From Hedera helix (Eukaryota > Streptophyta > Magnoliopsida > Apiales > Araliaceae): 64,000 nucleotides of DNA. The stretch is from NCBI GenBank assembly GCA_947179155.2, contig OX359281.1, positions 43,489,967-43,553,966 of the forward strand, written 5' to 3'. Positions 36,419 through 49,540 of this stretch are shown here, piece after piece. The position numbers and the translations under genes are program-made. Numbering within the stretch: the stretch's first letter is position 1; each line of letters begins with the position of its first letter. The notes under the pieces were generated by a model that was given only the letters and a program-made list of their open reading frames with translations, made no database searches and was not told the origin of the DNA.

Positions 36419-37668
36419 CTATATATATGTTTCATTTTGGTTGAAATATTAATAAAAGGTACCCCATAATGGCCAAAGCTTTACAAAGCTGTGGAAGACC
36501 CATCTTCTTTTCACTATGTGAATGGGGCCAGGATGACCCAGCTACTTGGGCCCCACGCATCGGAAATAGTTGGAGAACAACCGGAGATATATCTGATAAT
36601 TGGAATAGGTAAAAGGAAAAGTGCATACATATTTTTCTTGTGGGAATTTATACATGCAATTTAATTATTGGATTTTTTTTGGGTATATATCTGATTTCCT
36701 TCCGCATTTTCTTTCCAATAGCATGACTTCTCTAGCAGATCAAAATGACAAATGGGCGTCTTATGCTGGCCCTGGTGGATGGAATGGTAAATAAATTTTA
36801 ACCATATGTTTTAATGACGGTCACACCTTGCAAGTTGAGTTACAAAGCTCCATTTGTTCGTTCACTACCAGCGTTTATTTAATGCGTTTACGGCGGTTAG
36901 CACAAGCATTTAAACGTTATAGTTATAAATTAAATAAATTACGTTTTAAATAAATTTTCAAAGGTACAAAATAAACGTGTAACTAAATATTATAATAATA
37001 ATAATAATTTTGAAGACGTATAATAAAACATGGCTGTTTTAATTAATTGTCAGTTGATATTGAATATTTTTCGATATCATCATGTCAATTCATCTCTTAT
37101 CAATCAAAGTTATAAGTAGTATTTTCAATTTTTTACTGGTAGATTTAAAATAGATTTACAATTATTCTACAGAGTATTAAAAAATTTAAATCTTAAAAAA
37201 TAGTCAAAAATTGAAATCGAATCTAGCCTGATGAGCTGGATTCTGTCGTCTAGATCCTGACATGTTGGAGATTGGAAACGGAGGAATGACAGCTGCAGAA
37301 TATCGCTCACATTTCAGCATATGGGCATTAGCTAAGGTATAAGCAAGTCCGTGATCAAATTTCAATAATATAACTTCTTTTTTTTTAATTTTATTTGAGA
37401 GCTCAGAAGTTTTCTGAAATGGTTGTTCAATTGTCTTTTTTTGCGAACTTCGTTATATATATATATATATATATAATCTTCCTGTGTTTTGTATAAGACC
37501 ATTGAATTGTCATTCGAGCAATAAGTGTTATTTATAATATTAAATATTATTAAAATAATTATAAAAATATCATTAAATATATATTTTTTCTCGTAATATG
37601 TGTTTTTCTTTCATAATATCAATAGCCTTTTGTATAATTATATATGTATAAATTACAAGGTTTGTTGA

Positions 37669-37709
<41 letters not shown>

Positions 37710-38067
37710 TTTTCATTTTTCAAGCGACTACAAAATGCATGATCTTCAAAATATTGAAATTTATAATACAGGCACCCCTGCTGATTGGATGCGATATTCG
37801 ATCAATGGACAATGTAACATTTGGATTACTTAGCAATAAAGAAGTTATTGCAGTTAATCAAGGTAAATAAGAAACCTACAATTTTTTAATTACATCTTAA
37901 TTACTGTACATATATTCTCAATCTGAAGAGAAAATATATGTATATGGTCACTCCTTTTCTTTTGATTGTTCCACTCGAGTACAGATAAACTTGGAGTTCA
38001 AGGGAAAAAAGTTAAAACAAAAGGAAATTTGGAGGTAACATTAGAAATTTTAGTTTATTTATTGGAG

Positions 38068-38100
<33 letters not shown>

Positions 38101-39122
38101 AGTTCAATTCTTGATAATTTATAAGAATAAATAAATGCAGATTTGGGCAGGGAGATTAAGTAACAACAGAGTAGCAGTAGTCCTATGGAACAGAGGACCT
38201 TCAGCAGCTTATATAATTGCGTACTGGTCGGATATAGGCCTCCAACCATCAACAGTAGTTAACGCACGTGACTTATGGGCGGTAAGATCTGTTTAATAAA
38301 TTAACTTAATGACTGATATTAAATAAATAATTTCAATTAATTTGGAAAATAAATAAATTCCGTCCATCTTGTCAATTTAATCTCTAGTCACATTTTTTGA
38401 ACTGAAAAGGAAAATGGATTACACATTTGTCATTCTAAATTGTCAGATAAATTAACCTCTCAATTAGCAAAGTGTGTGCCTTCATTCTCATAGTTGGCAA
38501 TAATGTTTAATTCTGAATCCGGTTAACATGAAGTCAACTTCATAATAAGTTGGACAATAAATTAATACAGTATTTAACACGCAGGTCGAGAGTGTTCTTT
38601 CTCTCTGCGTGTTTACACTGTATTGGTCCATCCATCAACAGTAGTTAATGCACGTGACTTATGAACGGTAAGATCTGTTTAATAAATTAACCCGATTACT
38701 AATTTAAAACTGATTAATAACTTAAAAGGGACAGATACATAATTAAACTTTTAAAAAAATTAAATTAAGGTGAAAGAGTTTGCAACGTACTAACTTGCAT
38801 TCGCTGATTGTGAAACTATAATTTCACTAAACTCAAGTTTATGATATCATTACTTTACATATACTAACATGCATTATCTTATAATTTAACTAAACACAGA
38901 TCTTTAGATATCATTATTTTATGATAACGTGTAAAGTGTATTAATTGATCATAATATTGTGATTTTACTGAACTCGACTTCATGATTTTATTAACATTTA
39001 TACTGAGACGTGTTTTTAATTTTATTTCATTGCAGCACCGGACTTATAGGTCAGTGAAGGGTAAGATATATGGTAAGGTGAATTCCCACGACTGCAAAAT
39101 GTATGTAGTTACTCCACAATGA
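32386..39122 (+). CDS. Alpha-galactosidase (glycoside hydrolase family 27), 14 exons
   Basis: Releases terminal alpha-1,6-galactose from raffinose-family sugars and galactomannans; probably secreted to wall or vacuole. Exons: 32386-32582, 34189-34247, 34637-34693, 34949-34983, 35664-35767, 36026-36101, 36257-36315, 36459-36608, 36722-36786, 37254-37336, 37772-37862, 37985-38034, 38141-38281 and 39036-39122. All introns are GT-AG and the join is in frame to 417 codons plus stop. A hydrophobic signal peptide covers about residues 5-25. The mature part starts near GWNSWNHF (66-73). The catalytic nucleophile is Asp184 in YLKYDNC and the acid/base Asp239 in TTGDISDNW; their 55-residue spacing equals that recalled for the rice enzyme. 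DDCW (105-108), GPGGWNDPDMLEIGNGG and APLLIGCDIR are intact. The length is normal for plant GH27. Several introns carry (TA)n tracts. Nothing suggests inactivation. Confidence 0.95.
35900..35958. repeat. (TA)n microsatellite in intron 5 of the alpha-galactosidase gene
   Basis: About 29 TA units; shorter TA tracts lie in neighbouring introns near 36390, 37458, 37676 and 38071. Confidence 0.95.
38632..38690 (+). repeat. Duplicate of the exon 13/intron 13 junction inside intron 13
   Basis: 59 bp matching 38246-38304 with three differences, spanning the last 36 coding bases of exon 13, its GTAAGATC donor and the start of the intron. One change turns the TGG codon to TGA, so an exon using this decoy donor would be terminated. 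Confidence 0.85.
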
Positions 39123-39589
39123 CTACCGTTCAAGTCTCAAGACATTGATCTAACATTTCTACATTCTACAAGAGGAAGCTTCACGGGAAATTAAGATTTG
39201 AATAGAAAATTCAACAAGACGTTTGAAAATAAGGTGTTGCTTAGTGAAGAAAGAGTAAGAATTTAATGTATGTGTTTGACTTGCACTTTAGTTTTGAGCT
39301 GCCACCTAAATCCACCATCTGTAATAATGGAGTACATTGTGACCACATAAAAGTGATTGTGATGCAGTCAAAAGTACTTATTTTTTAAGGAGTTTAAAAA
39401 TGGTAAGAATTAAACATTACAATTGAATAAATTCTTTTTAAACTTAAAATATCCCCAATTTTCAAATCCCGTCATGCTTTGTAATTACAAAAACTATGTG
39501 AAAAAAGGTAATTGTCACAAACTTTATCTTTATAAGTTCCTCATTTTAAGATTCTTAAAGAGGTCATTTCCATTACATTATAATTTATC
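39123..39589. other. 3' flank of the alpha-galactosidase gene
   Basis: Likely 3' untranslated sequence to about 39350, then AT-rich spacer. No gene is seen. The duplicated DUF789 block starts near 39590. Confidence 0.5.
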
Positions 39590-40129
39590 AGCACATTAGA
39601 AAGTATAATATTAAAAATATTAAGGGAAAACAAAGGAACAGGCAATCCAAAAATTTGTTGAGACTTTAAATCATTTGTTACATTATATTCTAATATTTCT
39701 TAAATTAAATTTATATTCATTTATTGCTAACTTTATCAATAATTATGTTCTTGCAAATTATGAAATATACATGTTTAAAAATCAGTATCTGTTCATCCAC
39801 CCACACCTTTTTCAAGTGAGTGTACAAGTATTAAGACATCAAGGTACCAGCTCAGGACAAACTAAACTGAGACAAAAGAAATATACAAATATGAACCAAA
39901 ATTATTTCTTTGTACATGAATCTTATTCAGAGAATCAGGCTTATCCATTGCAGCAACACTGCAAACTCATCTTCACTAGTCTTCAGTTATTAATTACTAA
40001 GATTGATAAGCTACAAATTATAAGTTAAAACTTGTAAACACAGAATCACCATAACAAGAGAGTCGTGCCTTCTGTACATACTGAAAAAATCTTTTATACT
40101 CCCACAGTTGGAAAATATAAGACATTTAC

Positions 40130-42567
40130 CTTGGAAATATGAGGACAAAGTATGAAAAGTCAGGAAGGCTGCAGATAAGTCCTCCACAGGTTCCTTAGAT
40201 GGAATGTGATACATAGGATACCTAACGAACAACAAAAAGATCTAATAAATAAATCATGTTTTTGCTATACCAAGAAAACTTGTTGTAAAGATATACTGGT
40301 TTTAGAGCTCAGAAGGAAAAGGGTAAAAAGAAAAGGAAGAGAAATTGACCCTAAATGTTGATTGATAAAGTATAACGAAACAATATGAACCTCACACTTT
40401 ACTCTGCCTGAAGTAATTTCATATACGGAAAATACAACAAAAACATACTCACTATATCAAGCCAAATTACCGAGCTTTTGATAAAACCACCTTCTTTTAC
40501 ACCAAAGCAAATATACTCTTTGGGAGTCAATTACATGCCCATTTACATAATCAAAGCAAGAAAACAATAAATAAATAAATAAATAAATAAAATCTGTTTT
40601 TAAAATATTGTAGCATCATTAACAATCAATGATTAAAAATGACAAATGAAAGTTTTGATCAACAACTTACTTCATTACTGCCATACGACAAGTGAACTTT
40701 GCATGAGCATAACTGAAGTTTAAAAGAAGAAGCGGCAAGAACTTAACATTGGCCAAAAATGATATATGGTTGAAATATTGTCATCGAGCTTAAACAGATT
40801 CCAATGAAAACTATTATCTGAGAGTATCAACGACTGACAGCAAGAAAAACATATACTTCACAGACATTGAGCCAAACAAAGAAGGGAATATCATTGATAC
40901 AAGTGTTTGGATTTATTTTACACTAATAAGATATTTAAAAACGTGTCTAGCACGGGAACATATTTTAACAATAAAGAATTACGCACCAGGCGACAGCCAT
41001 CCAACTGGCTGGAGACAAATCAACACTCCTAAATGTCATAAGGCCTGGATAATCTTTAGCGAGTTCTTTTATCTGAATCAGACAAGCCAATCATTAGGGC
41101 ATTCATTAACAAACGGGATTTCGATTTTCCAAGCACATTCCCTCCAAAACATAACCCTTAAAGATCACATGCTATCAGATCTAAAGGAAAAAACGATATA
41201 AGAATATTTACTTTGTTCCTCAATGGTATCCTCCAGTATGGAGAGCATGAATCATGAAACTTAATGTAAAGGTTACTGCAACAGTCCCTTGTGGGCAATG
41301 AATCGTCATGGTCGATGCTTGAATCTTCAGAATTGACATCCCAAACCTTGTTAAAGTTGTTACTAGAGTTATTACAGGAGGTGTTACTACCTGATCTTGT
41401 GAGCTGGTCACTCTCACCCTCATCCTCATCACTCGAGTACTCACTTTCAGATTCATCTTCATCACTATCATCACTTAGACTCCTAAAAGAGAGACTGCAT
41501 AATCGTTAATTTCATTTGCAATTTACGCGTAACACAAGAAATTTACTGGTCGGACCAAGTATTTCTGCAAAAGAGGTGAATTGGTATACCTTATATTTCC
41601 CCGAGATTTGTTGGTAAAGATTTCAATAGCAGATAGATAAGGAGTAAAATATTGCACAACGTCCTTTCTATTGTGTAGTGCTACAGGTGTTTCAATGCCA
41701 TACACACTCCTGACTCCACTTCTTGTAGCGTTTCCAGAAGTCCCCCAGCGTGAAGTACTCAGTTATGGGGTTCCCAACAGGGTTCCATACTCTGTTTAGA
41801 GCATGGATGCAACTCTGCCGCCATCACCAAACAAAACCAAAAAGTTAAAAAATGGATATTCATATTTTGGACCACTATAAGAACGATTGGATCAAAACTA
41901 CTGACATGAAATCCCTTTGCCTTTTTAAAGAACTTCCAATTATAATTATTTGCTCAAATAATGATTTCGTGTCAAGTCTCGTAACTTTAAATAGTACAAA
42001 AGAAGATGTAGAATATACATTTTACAAGTAGCCTAATCAATGCTTTTACAATAAAAAATGATTTTGAATGCTTTTTATTCTTTGCATTTCAAATTAGAAG
42101 GCAATGATTCCATATAGAAAGAAAAATCAAATAATTTATTGATTTTTCTTTTAACTCTGTTAAATGTTAACAGTCTTTCAAAAGTACAAAATCATGAAAG
42201 TCAAATAGTTAAGAAAGAAACTTTCATATAAGTAAAATAAAATTCTAGATTTCATTCCCTTACCATTTTAAGATATAATGCACTTAAAAAAAGAAAATAA
42301 AGCAATTTTATATAGACCTTTAAATAGCCAAGGAAATAGAAAGTGAAAAGGAGAAACACAATTCATTAAAAAACAGAAGCTAGAGCAGGTAGAAAAAAAA
42401 TTAGAATATATATACAACAACAAGCAGACATAAAATTCATCCTCAAATAACATAAATTCACTAAAACCAGAATAAATTACCTCAGGAATTGGTTTCAACG
42501 GAACAACGGGTGTTACATATTGAAGTAACTTATCAAGATTTGATTCCACATTTGGTGAACCTGCCAT
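40130..42567 (-). pseudogene. DUF789 gene copy 1, decayed (last exon deleted, frameshift, upstream Copia insertion)
   Basis: Remaining exons in transcript order: 42481-42567, 41590-41814, 41212-41482, 40987-41072 and 40130-40221. The product is a plant DUF789 protein of unknown function (MAGSPNVESNLDKLL; TPVVPLKPIPE; EYFTLGD; VVQYFTPYLSAIEIF; a serine/acidic block; CSPYWRIPLRNK; LSPASWMAVAWYPMYHIPS). Three defects are seen. A 7-bp insertion in exon 2 near 41718 (TCAGGAG type) throws the frame and meets a stop soon after. The terminal exon present in copies 2 and 3 is missing: sequence matching 58158 of the copy 3 block jumps to sequence matching 59137 at about 39985. A Copia element separates the start codon from the upstream region. 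Exons and introns resemble copy 3 closely, so the duplication is fairly recent. A truncated transcript is possible; a normal protein is not. Confidence 0.85.
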
Positions 42568-42819
42568 TTTTAATCACAAACAAAAGAACAATCACAGAAG
42601 TCTGAGTTTTATATATGTGAGAGATTAAGCTTAAGCTTGCTGCCTCTTTTCTTCTAGCTGGCTACTCTATTTGTAACAGTTGCAATCTCATGAAATAAAT
42701 TCTGATACCACCTTTTCAACCCACAGGGTGGTTTGCCTCTATCAATTTCACTTCTGTATTCCCACCTGTAATCTACAAGAAGACAATAAGATGACATGGG
42801 TAGTTTTTTGCTATTTCTC

Positions 42820-45800
42820 TGTTGAGAAATCAGGCTCACAAAATAACACTAAGATAACACACGCACACAACTGTATGAGATAAAAATAATGACACAAGAA
42901 TTTTACGTGGAAACCCAACTGGGAAAAAACCACGGGGAGAGATCTCAGAAATCCACTATGAAAATAATATGTAGAATACAACCTTTCTTTCTGAGAAAAT
43001 AAACTCACTGATTATTTTCTCTCTTTCTCTACCTAGCTCACTCTTTACTCTAACTCAACTGAGTTTTTATCTCTTGCTATCTCTCGGATGCTTTTCTGAT
43101 GTTATTTTATAAGCTTCCAAGTATGCGTGCTTTATAGTGCATATGAGGAAACAAAATTCCTCATTTCAAGGAGCCAATTTCAAACAAGGAGATTTGGAGC
43201 AGACTTTTCGCACGCCAACTAAATCAGTTTGTGTGCTAGCTACTGTGGCTACTTTGACAAAGTGGGCATGCATTCATTTTATGGTTACTGACAAACCAAA
43301 AAAGGAAGACAAATGTGAGCCAATATTCAACAATCTCCACCTTGGCTCATATTCTCCAAATATTACGTATTGTGAACTTCTTCGTGTTTGTGAATGTATC
43401 CCTCTCCCTGGATACTCCACCACGAACTCAGCATTCAACGAAATGAATTAAGTCCGAGCAATGCTTGAACTTTTCTGTCGTAACTGACTTTGTGAGCATA
43501 TCCGCGACATTCTCCTTTGTGTGGACTTTGCGAACTGCAATGTCACCACTATTCAGCCACTCACGAATCTTGTGATACCGAACATCTATATGTTTGGTCC
43601 TGGCGTGGAACACCTGGTTCTTCGCTAAATGAATAGCACTTTGACTATCACACTGTATCTGGATACTGCCCTGCTTGAAACCTAGTTCTTCAACTAGTCC
43701 TTTTAACCACAAAGCCTCCTTGCTTGCCTCTGTCAACGCCATATACTCAGCCTCTGTTGTTGATAATGCTACCGTAGACTGCAACACTGACCTCCAACAT
43801 ATACATCCTCCACAAAAGGTGTATACAAACCCTGTCGTAGATCTCCTTGAATCTAGATCTCCAGCATAATCCGAATCAACAAACCCTGTAACCTCACTTC
43901 TCGCAGTATCACGATCAAACATAAGACCATAATTGGTTGTACCTGCTAGATAACGAAAAATCCATTTGACAGCATTCCAATGCTCTTTCCCTGGATTTGC
44001 CATATACCTGCTAACCACACTAACTGCATGTGAGATATCTGGTCTTGTACATACCATGGCATACATGAGACAACCTACCGCATTTGCATACGGTACTTTG
44101 GACATAGACTCCACCTCATCCTCTGTCTGTGGGCCCAATTGTGAAGATAACTTGAAATGTGCTGCCAACGGAGTGCTAACTGGTTTAGCATTGTGCATGT
44201 TAAACCTCTCCAAAACCTTCTGCATATATCCTTTTTGAGTTAACCACAGCTTTCCCACCTGACTATCTCTGTGAATTTCCATACCTAGGATCTTCTTGGC
44301 TGACCCAAGATCCTTCATTTCAAATTCACTGCTCAATAAATTCTTCAATTGAAGAATATCTGTCATCCTCTTTGCTGCTATCAACATGTCATCGACATAT
44401 AACGTCAACAGTACTAGAGAACCATCATCAAGCGATCTGAAATACACACATGGATCATACTCAGAACGAGAGTAACCATGAGCCACCATGAAGCTATCAA
44501 ACCGCATGTACCACTGTCTCGGGGACTGCTTCAAACCATAGAGAGACTTTTTCAAGCTACAAACTAAGCCTTCTTTCCCTGGTTCAATAAACCCCTCCGG
44601 TTGCTTCATGTAGATCTTTTCTTCTAAATCACCATGGAGAAAAGCTGTTTTCACATCAAGCTGCTCCAACTCCATATCCTGTGATGTTACGATAGACAAG
44701 ATCAACCGAATCGATGTGTGTTTCACAACTGGTGAGAAGATCTCATTGTAGTCGATTCCTTCTCTCTGAGAGAATCCATTTGCCACCAATCTGGCCTTGA
44801 ATCTTTCACCTTCTTTATCAGACTGAGCTTCCTTTTTCCTGAACACCCACTTGCATCCTATAGCCTTTGATCCTTTTGGAAGTTGAATTAACTCCCAAGT
44901 CTGGTTCTTCTGTAAAGACTCCATCTCTTCTGCCATCGCTATCGCCCATTTATCATTATCCTCAGACTGAATAGCATCTTGATAGCTTGTTGGATCTCCA
45001 CTACCTGCAATCAAGGCAAAAGCAACCATGTCTTCAAACTCATATCTCTGCACTGGTTTGCTGACTCGCCTTTCCCGATCTCTAACAAGATTATAGGACA
45101 TCTCTTGGGGATCTGAAGGATGATCGTCTTCAATCTCTTCATCTTCTTTGTTTTCTTCAGGAAGCTTCACCTCAACTGGGTGTTTCTGCAACTCATTTGT
45201 TGTAGATTCTTTATTCTCGGATTTGTTCAGCATGTGTTTCTCATTAAACACCACATCTCTGCTAACAACCTTCTTCTTGGATACTTGATCCCATAACCTG
45301 TATCCCTTGACTCCATCTTCATATCCAAGGAAAATGCACTCCTTTGACCTTGGATCAAGTTTGGACTGTCGCTCCTCAACCGGCAAATGAACATAAGCTG
45401 GACAACCAAAGATTTTCATTACAGAAAAATTAACTGGTTTCCCAGTCCATACCTCCTCAGGGATTTTGTAATCAATTCCAGCTGAAGGGGATCAATTTAT
45501 CAGATAGCAGGCTGTGTTGATTGCCTCAGCCCAGAAATACTTGGGCAAACCTGCATTCAACCTCATACATCTGGCGCGTTCCAACAGAGTTCTGTTCATC
45601 CTCTCTGCAACCCCATTTTGCTCTGGAGTTCTTTTAACTGAGAAGTGCCTGGTGATACCTTCATCCTGACAGAACTGTAGGAATGACTTGTCCTTGTATT
45701 CCATGCCATTATCTTATCTGAAATACTTCAGCTTCTTTCCGGTCTGATTTTCTACTTTAGCTTTCCATTGCTTAAAGATTTTGAAAACCTCGGACTTCTG

Positions 45801-48010
45801 CTTCATAAAATACACCCACACCTTTCTGGAGTAGTCATCTATGAAGCTGACAAAATAATGGGCTCCACCCATTGACGTATCTTTGATCGGGCCCTAAACA
45901 TCTGAATGTACATAGTCAAGTACATTCTTACTGGTATGTGCTCCTGCCTTGAAGCTGACCCTTCGTTGTTTGCCGTACAAACAATACTTGCAAAATTCCA
46001 AACTGCACGTTTTGACACCTTTCAGCAACTGCCTTTTGTGAAATTCTTTCATTCCACCTTCACTCAAGTGACCAAGTCGCATATGCCATAATTCTGTGCA
46101 ATCACTGTTGGAATTATCCTGCACAGAAATCGCTGCTCCACCAGTAACTGTGTCCCCTATCAACTTGTAGAGGGTGCCCTTTTTCTGACCCTTCATAATT
46201 ACCATTGAACCCTTGATAATTTTCATGACACCATCTCTGACTGAGATACTACAGCCTATAGAGTCAAGTACTCCAACCGATATCAAGCTCTTTTTCAATT
46301 CTGGAATATACCTTACATCACCCAATGTTCTGACGACCCCATCAAACATTTTAACTTTGATGGTGCCTATCCCGGTAACTTTGCAGATTGCATTGTTACC
46401 CAATATCACAGAACCACCATTGCAGGATGTAAAAGTATCAAACCAATCCCTGTGAGGGGACATATGAAAAGAACAACCGGAATCTATGTACCAATCTGTA
46501 AGGCTGCTACTGTCTCTAACGGATAAGAGATCTCCCTGTGAAGCTTCATTTTCTGCCATTGTGTACAGCTCTCCGTCGCTGCAGACATCCGCTTTCTCAG
46601 CAACATTAGCAGAATTTTCAATCTGCTTACCTTTCTTTTTGTTCTCCTTTTTCAACAATGGACACTTATTTTTGAAGTGACCCTTCTCGTGGCAATGATA
46701 ACACTCAACCTGAGATATATCCTTCTTGCCTGATCTCGACTGAGACATTCCTCGTTCTTTGCCGAAATTCTTCTTTCGATTAGGACCCCTGCCACGTCCA
46801 TTTGAAAATGCAAGAAGACTATCTCCTTGATCTCTGGAAGTAGTGCCCCTGAACTTATCCTGGTCCAGGACTGCAGACATCACATCATCAACTGCAAGCT
46901 TTTCCTTCCCTACAAGGAGAGTAGTCTGGAGAGTTGAGTATGAATCTGGTAGAGAAACAAGAAGCAATAAGGCTTTATCTTCTTCATCCAGCGTTACATC
47001 GATACTGGTCAGTTGGGTCACCAATCTATTAAACTCATTAATATGATTGGTCAAATCTGACCCTTCTTCCATCCGAAGCCGGTACAATTCCTTCTTCAAA
47101 TATAACCGGTTTGACAGAGACTTCGACTTGTAAACTTTTCTCAAGTTTCTCCCATAAGTCTTTCGGAGAGGTTTCTGTCAAAACCTGATATTTGATCTGT
47201 GGCGCCAAACTCAATCTGATTGTTGCCACAGCCTTTGCTTCAAGTTCTGCCCATTTTTCTTCTGTCACAGTTGCTGATTTCTTTTCTTTCCCTTCTAGTG
47301 CCTTCGCCAATCCTTGTTGAACTAATACATCTTTGACTGTACTTTGCCAAATACTGAAATTTGACTTTCCATCAAATGGTTCAACATCGTACCTCAAACT
47401 CGTACTTGTCATCTTTGTATTTGTGAGCTGCGAGATTTCTCAATAAACGGATCGTTCCTAGACACCAACGGCGTGAACCAAAAGCTCTGATACCAATTGT
47501 TGAGAAATCAGGCTCACAAAATAACACTAAGATAACACACGCACACAACTGTATGAGATAAAAATAATGACACAAGAATTTTACGTGGAAACCCAACTGG
47601 GAAAAAACCACGGGGAGAGATCTCAGAAATCCACTATGAAAATAATATGTAGAATACAACCTTTCTTTCTGAGAAAATAAACTCACTGATTATTTTCTCT
47701 CTTTCTCTACCTAGCTCACTCTTTACTCTAACTCAACTGAGTTTTTATCTCTTGCTATCTCTCGGATGCTTTTCTGATGTTATTTTATAAGCTTCCAAGT
47801 ATGCGTGCTTTATAGTGCATATGAGGAAACAAAATTCCTCATTTCAAGGAGCCAATTTCAAACAAGGAGATTTGGAGCAGACTTTTCGCACGCCAACTAA
47901 ATCAGTTTGTGTGCTAGCTACTGTGGCTACTTTGACAAAGTGGGCATGCATTCATTTTATGGTTACTGACAAACCAAAAAAGGAAGACAAATGTGAGCCA
48001 ATATTCAACA
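42820..48010 (-). mobile_element. Copia LTR retrotransposon with identical LTRs
   Basis: 5191 bp, oriented on the minus strand. The LTRs at 47498-48010 (5') and 42820-43332 (3') are both 513 bp, and I found no difference between them by eye. They are TG...CA bounded. The primer-binding site at 47481-47497 reads TTGGTATCAGAGCTTT on the minus strand (initiator tRNA-Met); a purine-rich GCCAAGGTGGAGAT precedes the 3' LTR. The domain order gag-protease-integrase-RT-RNase H defines Ty1/Copia. The target duplication is imperfect: ATTTC follows the right LTR and also occurs on the left but two bases (TC) from the LTR. It inserted into the upstream region of DUF789 copy 1, whose sequence resumes at 48011 in agreement with the uninterrupted copy 3 locus near 61960. 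Confidence 0.93.
43428..47412 (-). pseudogene. Copia gag-pol polyprotein with four breaks
   Basis: Start ATG 47412. Gag (MTSTSLRYDVEPFDGKSNF) is followed by the zinc knuckle CYHCHEKGHFKNKC, the protease active site DSGCSFHMS, the pre-integrase HMRLGHLS motif, the integrase core with its EQNGVAERMNRTLLERAR end, RT (KARLVANGFSQREGIDY; YVDDMLIAAK) and an RNase H with STTEAEYMAL and KHIDVRYHKIREW, stopping at 43428. Breaks: an extra A in an A-run of gag near 47137 (frameshift), and in-frame stops at 45894-45896 (TAG), 45714-45716 (TAA) and 45492-45494 (TGA), all within integrase. Apart from the gag shift, everything stays in one frame. The RT-RNase H portion is uninterrupted over 663 codons. This copy cannot make its own full polyprotein. 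Confidence 0.92.
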
Positions 48011-48640
48011 ATTTCCCTCCTATTTCTCTCTCTATATACACATACATATCCATATAATCTTGGCATTTCATATTACTCAAGAAACTACAAATGGGAACTA
48101 AACCCATTAAAATTAATGGCCAAGAGATTTCAATGTCCTTAATAAACAAAAGAATCCAAAACAGAAGTAAATAAGCGTAGAAACTAAGAAACAGAAAGAG
48201 TGAATTTGAGTGGGGTATTAAATCAAACACTTGACAGCCAATCTCTAATTTAGTTGGGATGAAGACAGTTGAATTAGTAACTCCACAACAAAATCTCATT
48301 AAATTTGAAAAAAAAAATCATGTTTATTAAGATGAAATTGAAAAGAAACGGACGGCAGAAAAAAGCAAAAAAAGAAGAGTAAATAAGGTGGAAGGTAATG
48401 AAGAAGACGACGACGAAAGGGAACTAGTAGGAGATGATGATGAAGCTAAAAAAAAAAAAAACGGAGTAGGGTTTTTCGCGGAGAAAGAGAGGTGTTCAGT
48501 GTCTGAGCGCTCGAGCCGCGTGTGGAGGAGGTGGAAGTGAAATGGCGGGTTCAGTTTGATTTTATATGGAGAATAAATTGATGATGTAAACACACAAAGC
48601 AATATGTCGCATTGTCATGTTCGTATGCGTATGAGTTTTA
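48011..48640 (-). promoter_or_regulatory. Original 5' leader/promoter region of DUF789 copy 1
   Basis: Matches the segment upstream of copy 3 (about 61960-62580) through a CT-rich stretch (minus strand, about 48330-48560) that looks like a transcribed untranslated first exon. It is now 5.2 kb from the copy 1 start codon because of the Copia insertion. The exact transcription start cannot be read. Confidence 0.5.
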
Positions 48641-49001
48641 GAACGGATGATGCTGGATTTTAGCTTATTTTGGTGTAAAAATTGTGAAGTAGTAAGGTAC
48701 ACTAAACTCTCATTTGTACTCTTATACTATATTTGGTTCCCATTCCTTGACATGTAAGGAATTGAATGGTTTAAGGAATTGAATAGGAATGGAATGTAAT
48801 GTTCATTCCTCATTTTTATGTTTGGTTTGTTCATTCATTCCATCAAGAATAGAATCACCATGAATAAAATGTGAAATGATCTTTTTCGTTTTTTATATAT
48901 TATGAACTTATAAAATAAATGAAAAAATAAATAAAATAGAACTAAAAGAACATCTTTACTAGAAAATATTTTTAATTATTTTTAATGTTAATAATAATTA
49001 A

Positions 49002-49540
<539 letters not shown>

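Noticed and set aside
41220..41509. Serine- and leucine-rich frames at 41220-41509 and 60367-60725
   Set aside because: They are alternate-frame or antisense readings of the acidic/serine-rich exon 3 of the DUF789 copies.
43675..44238. Plus-strand open frames within the Copia element
   Set aside because: They are antisense shadows of the RT-RNase H frame.
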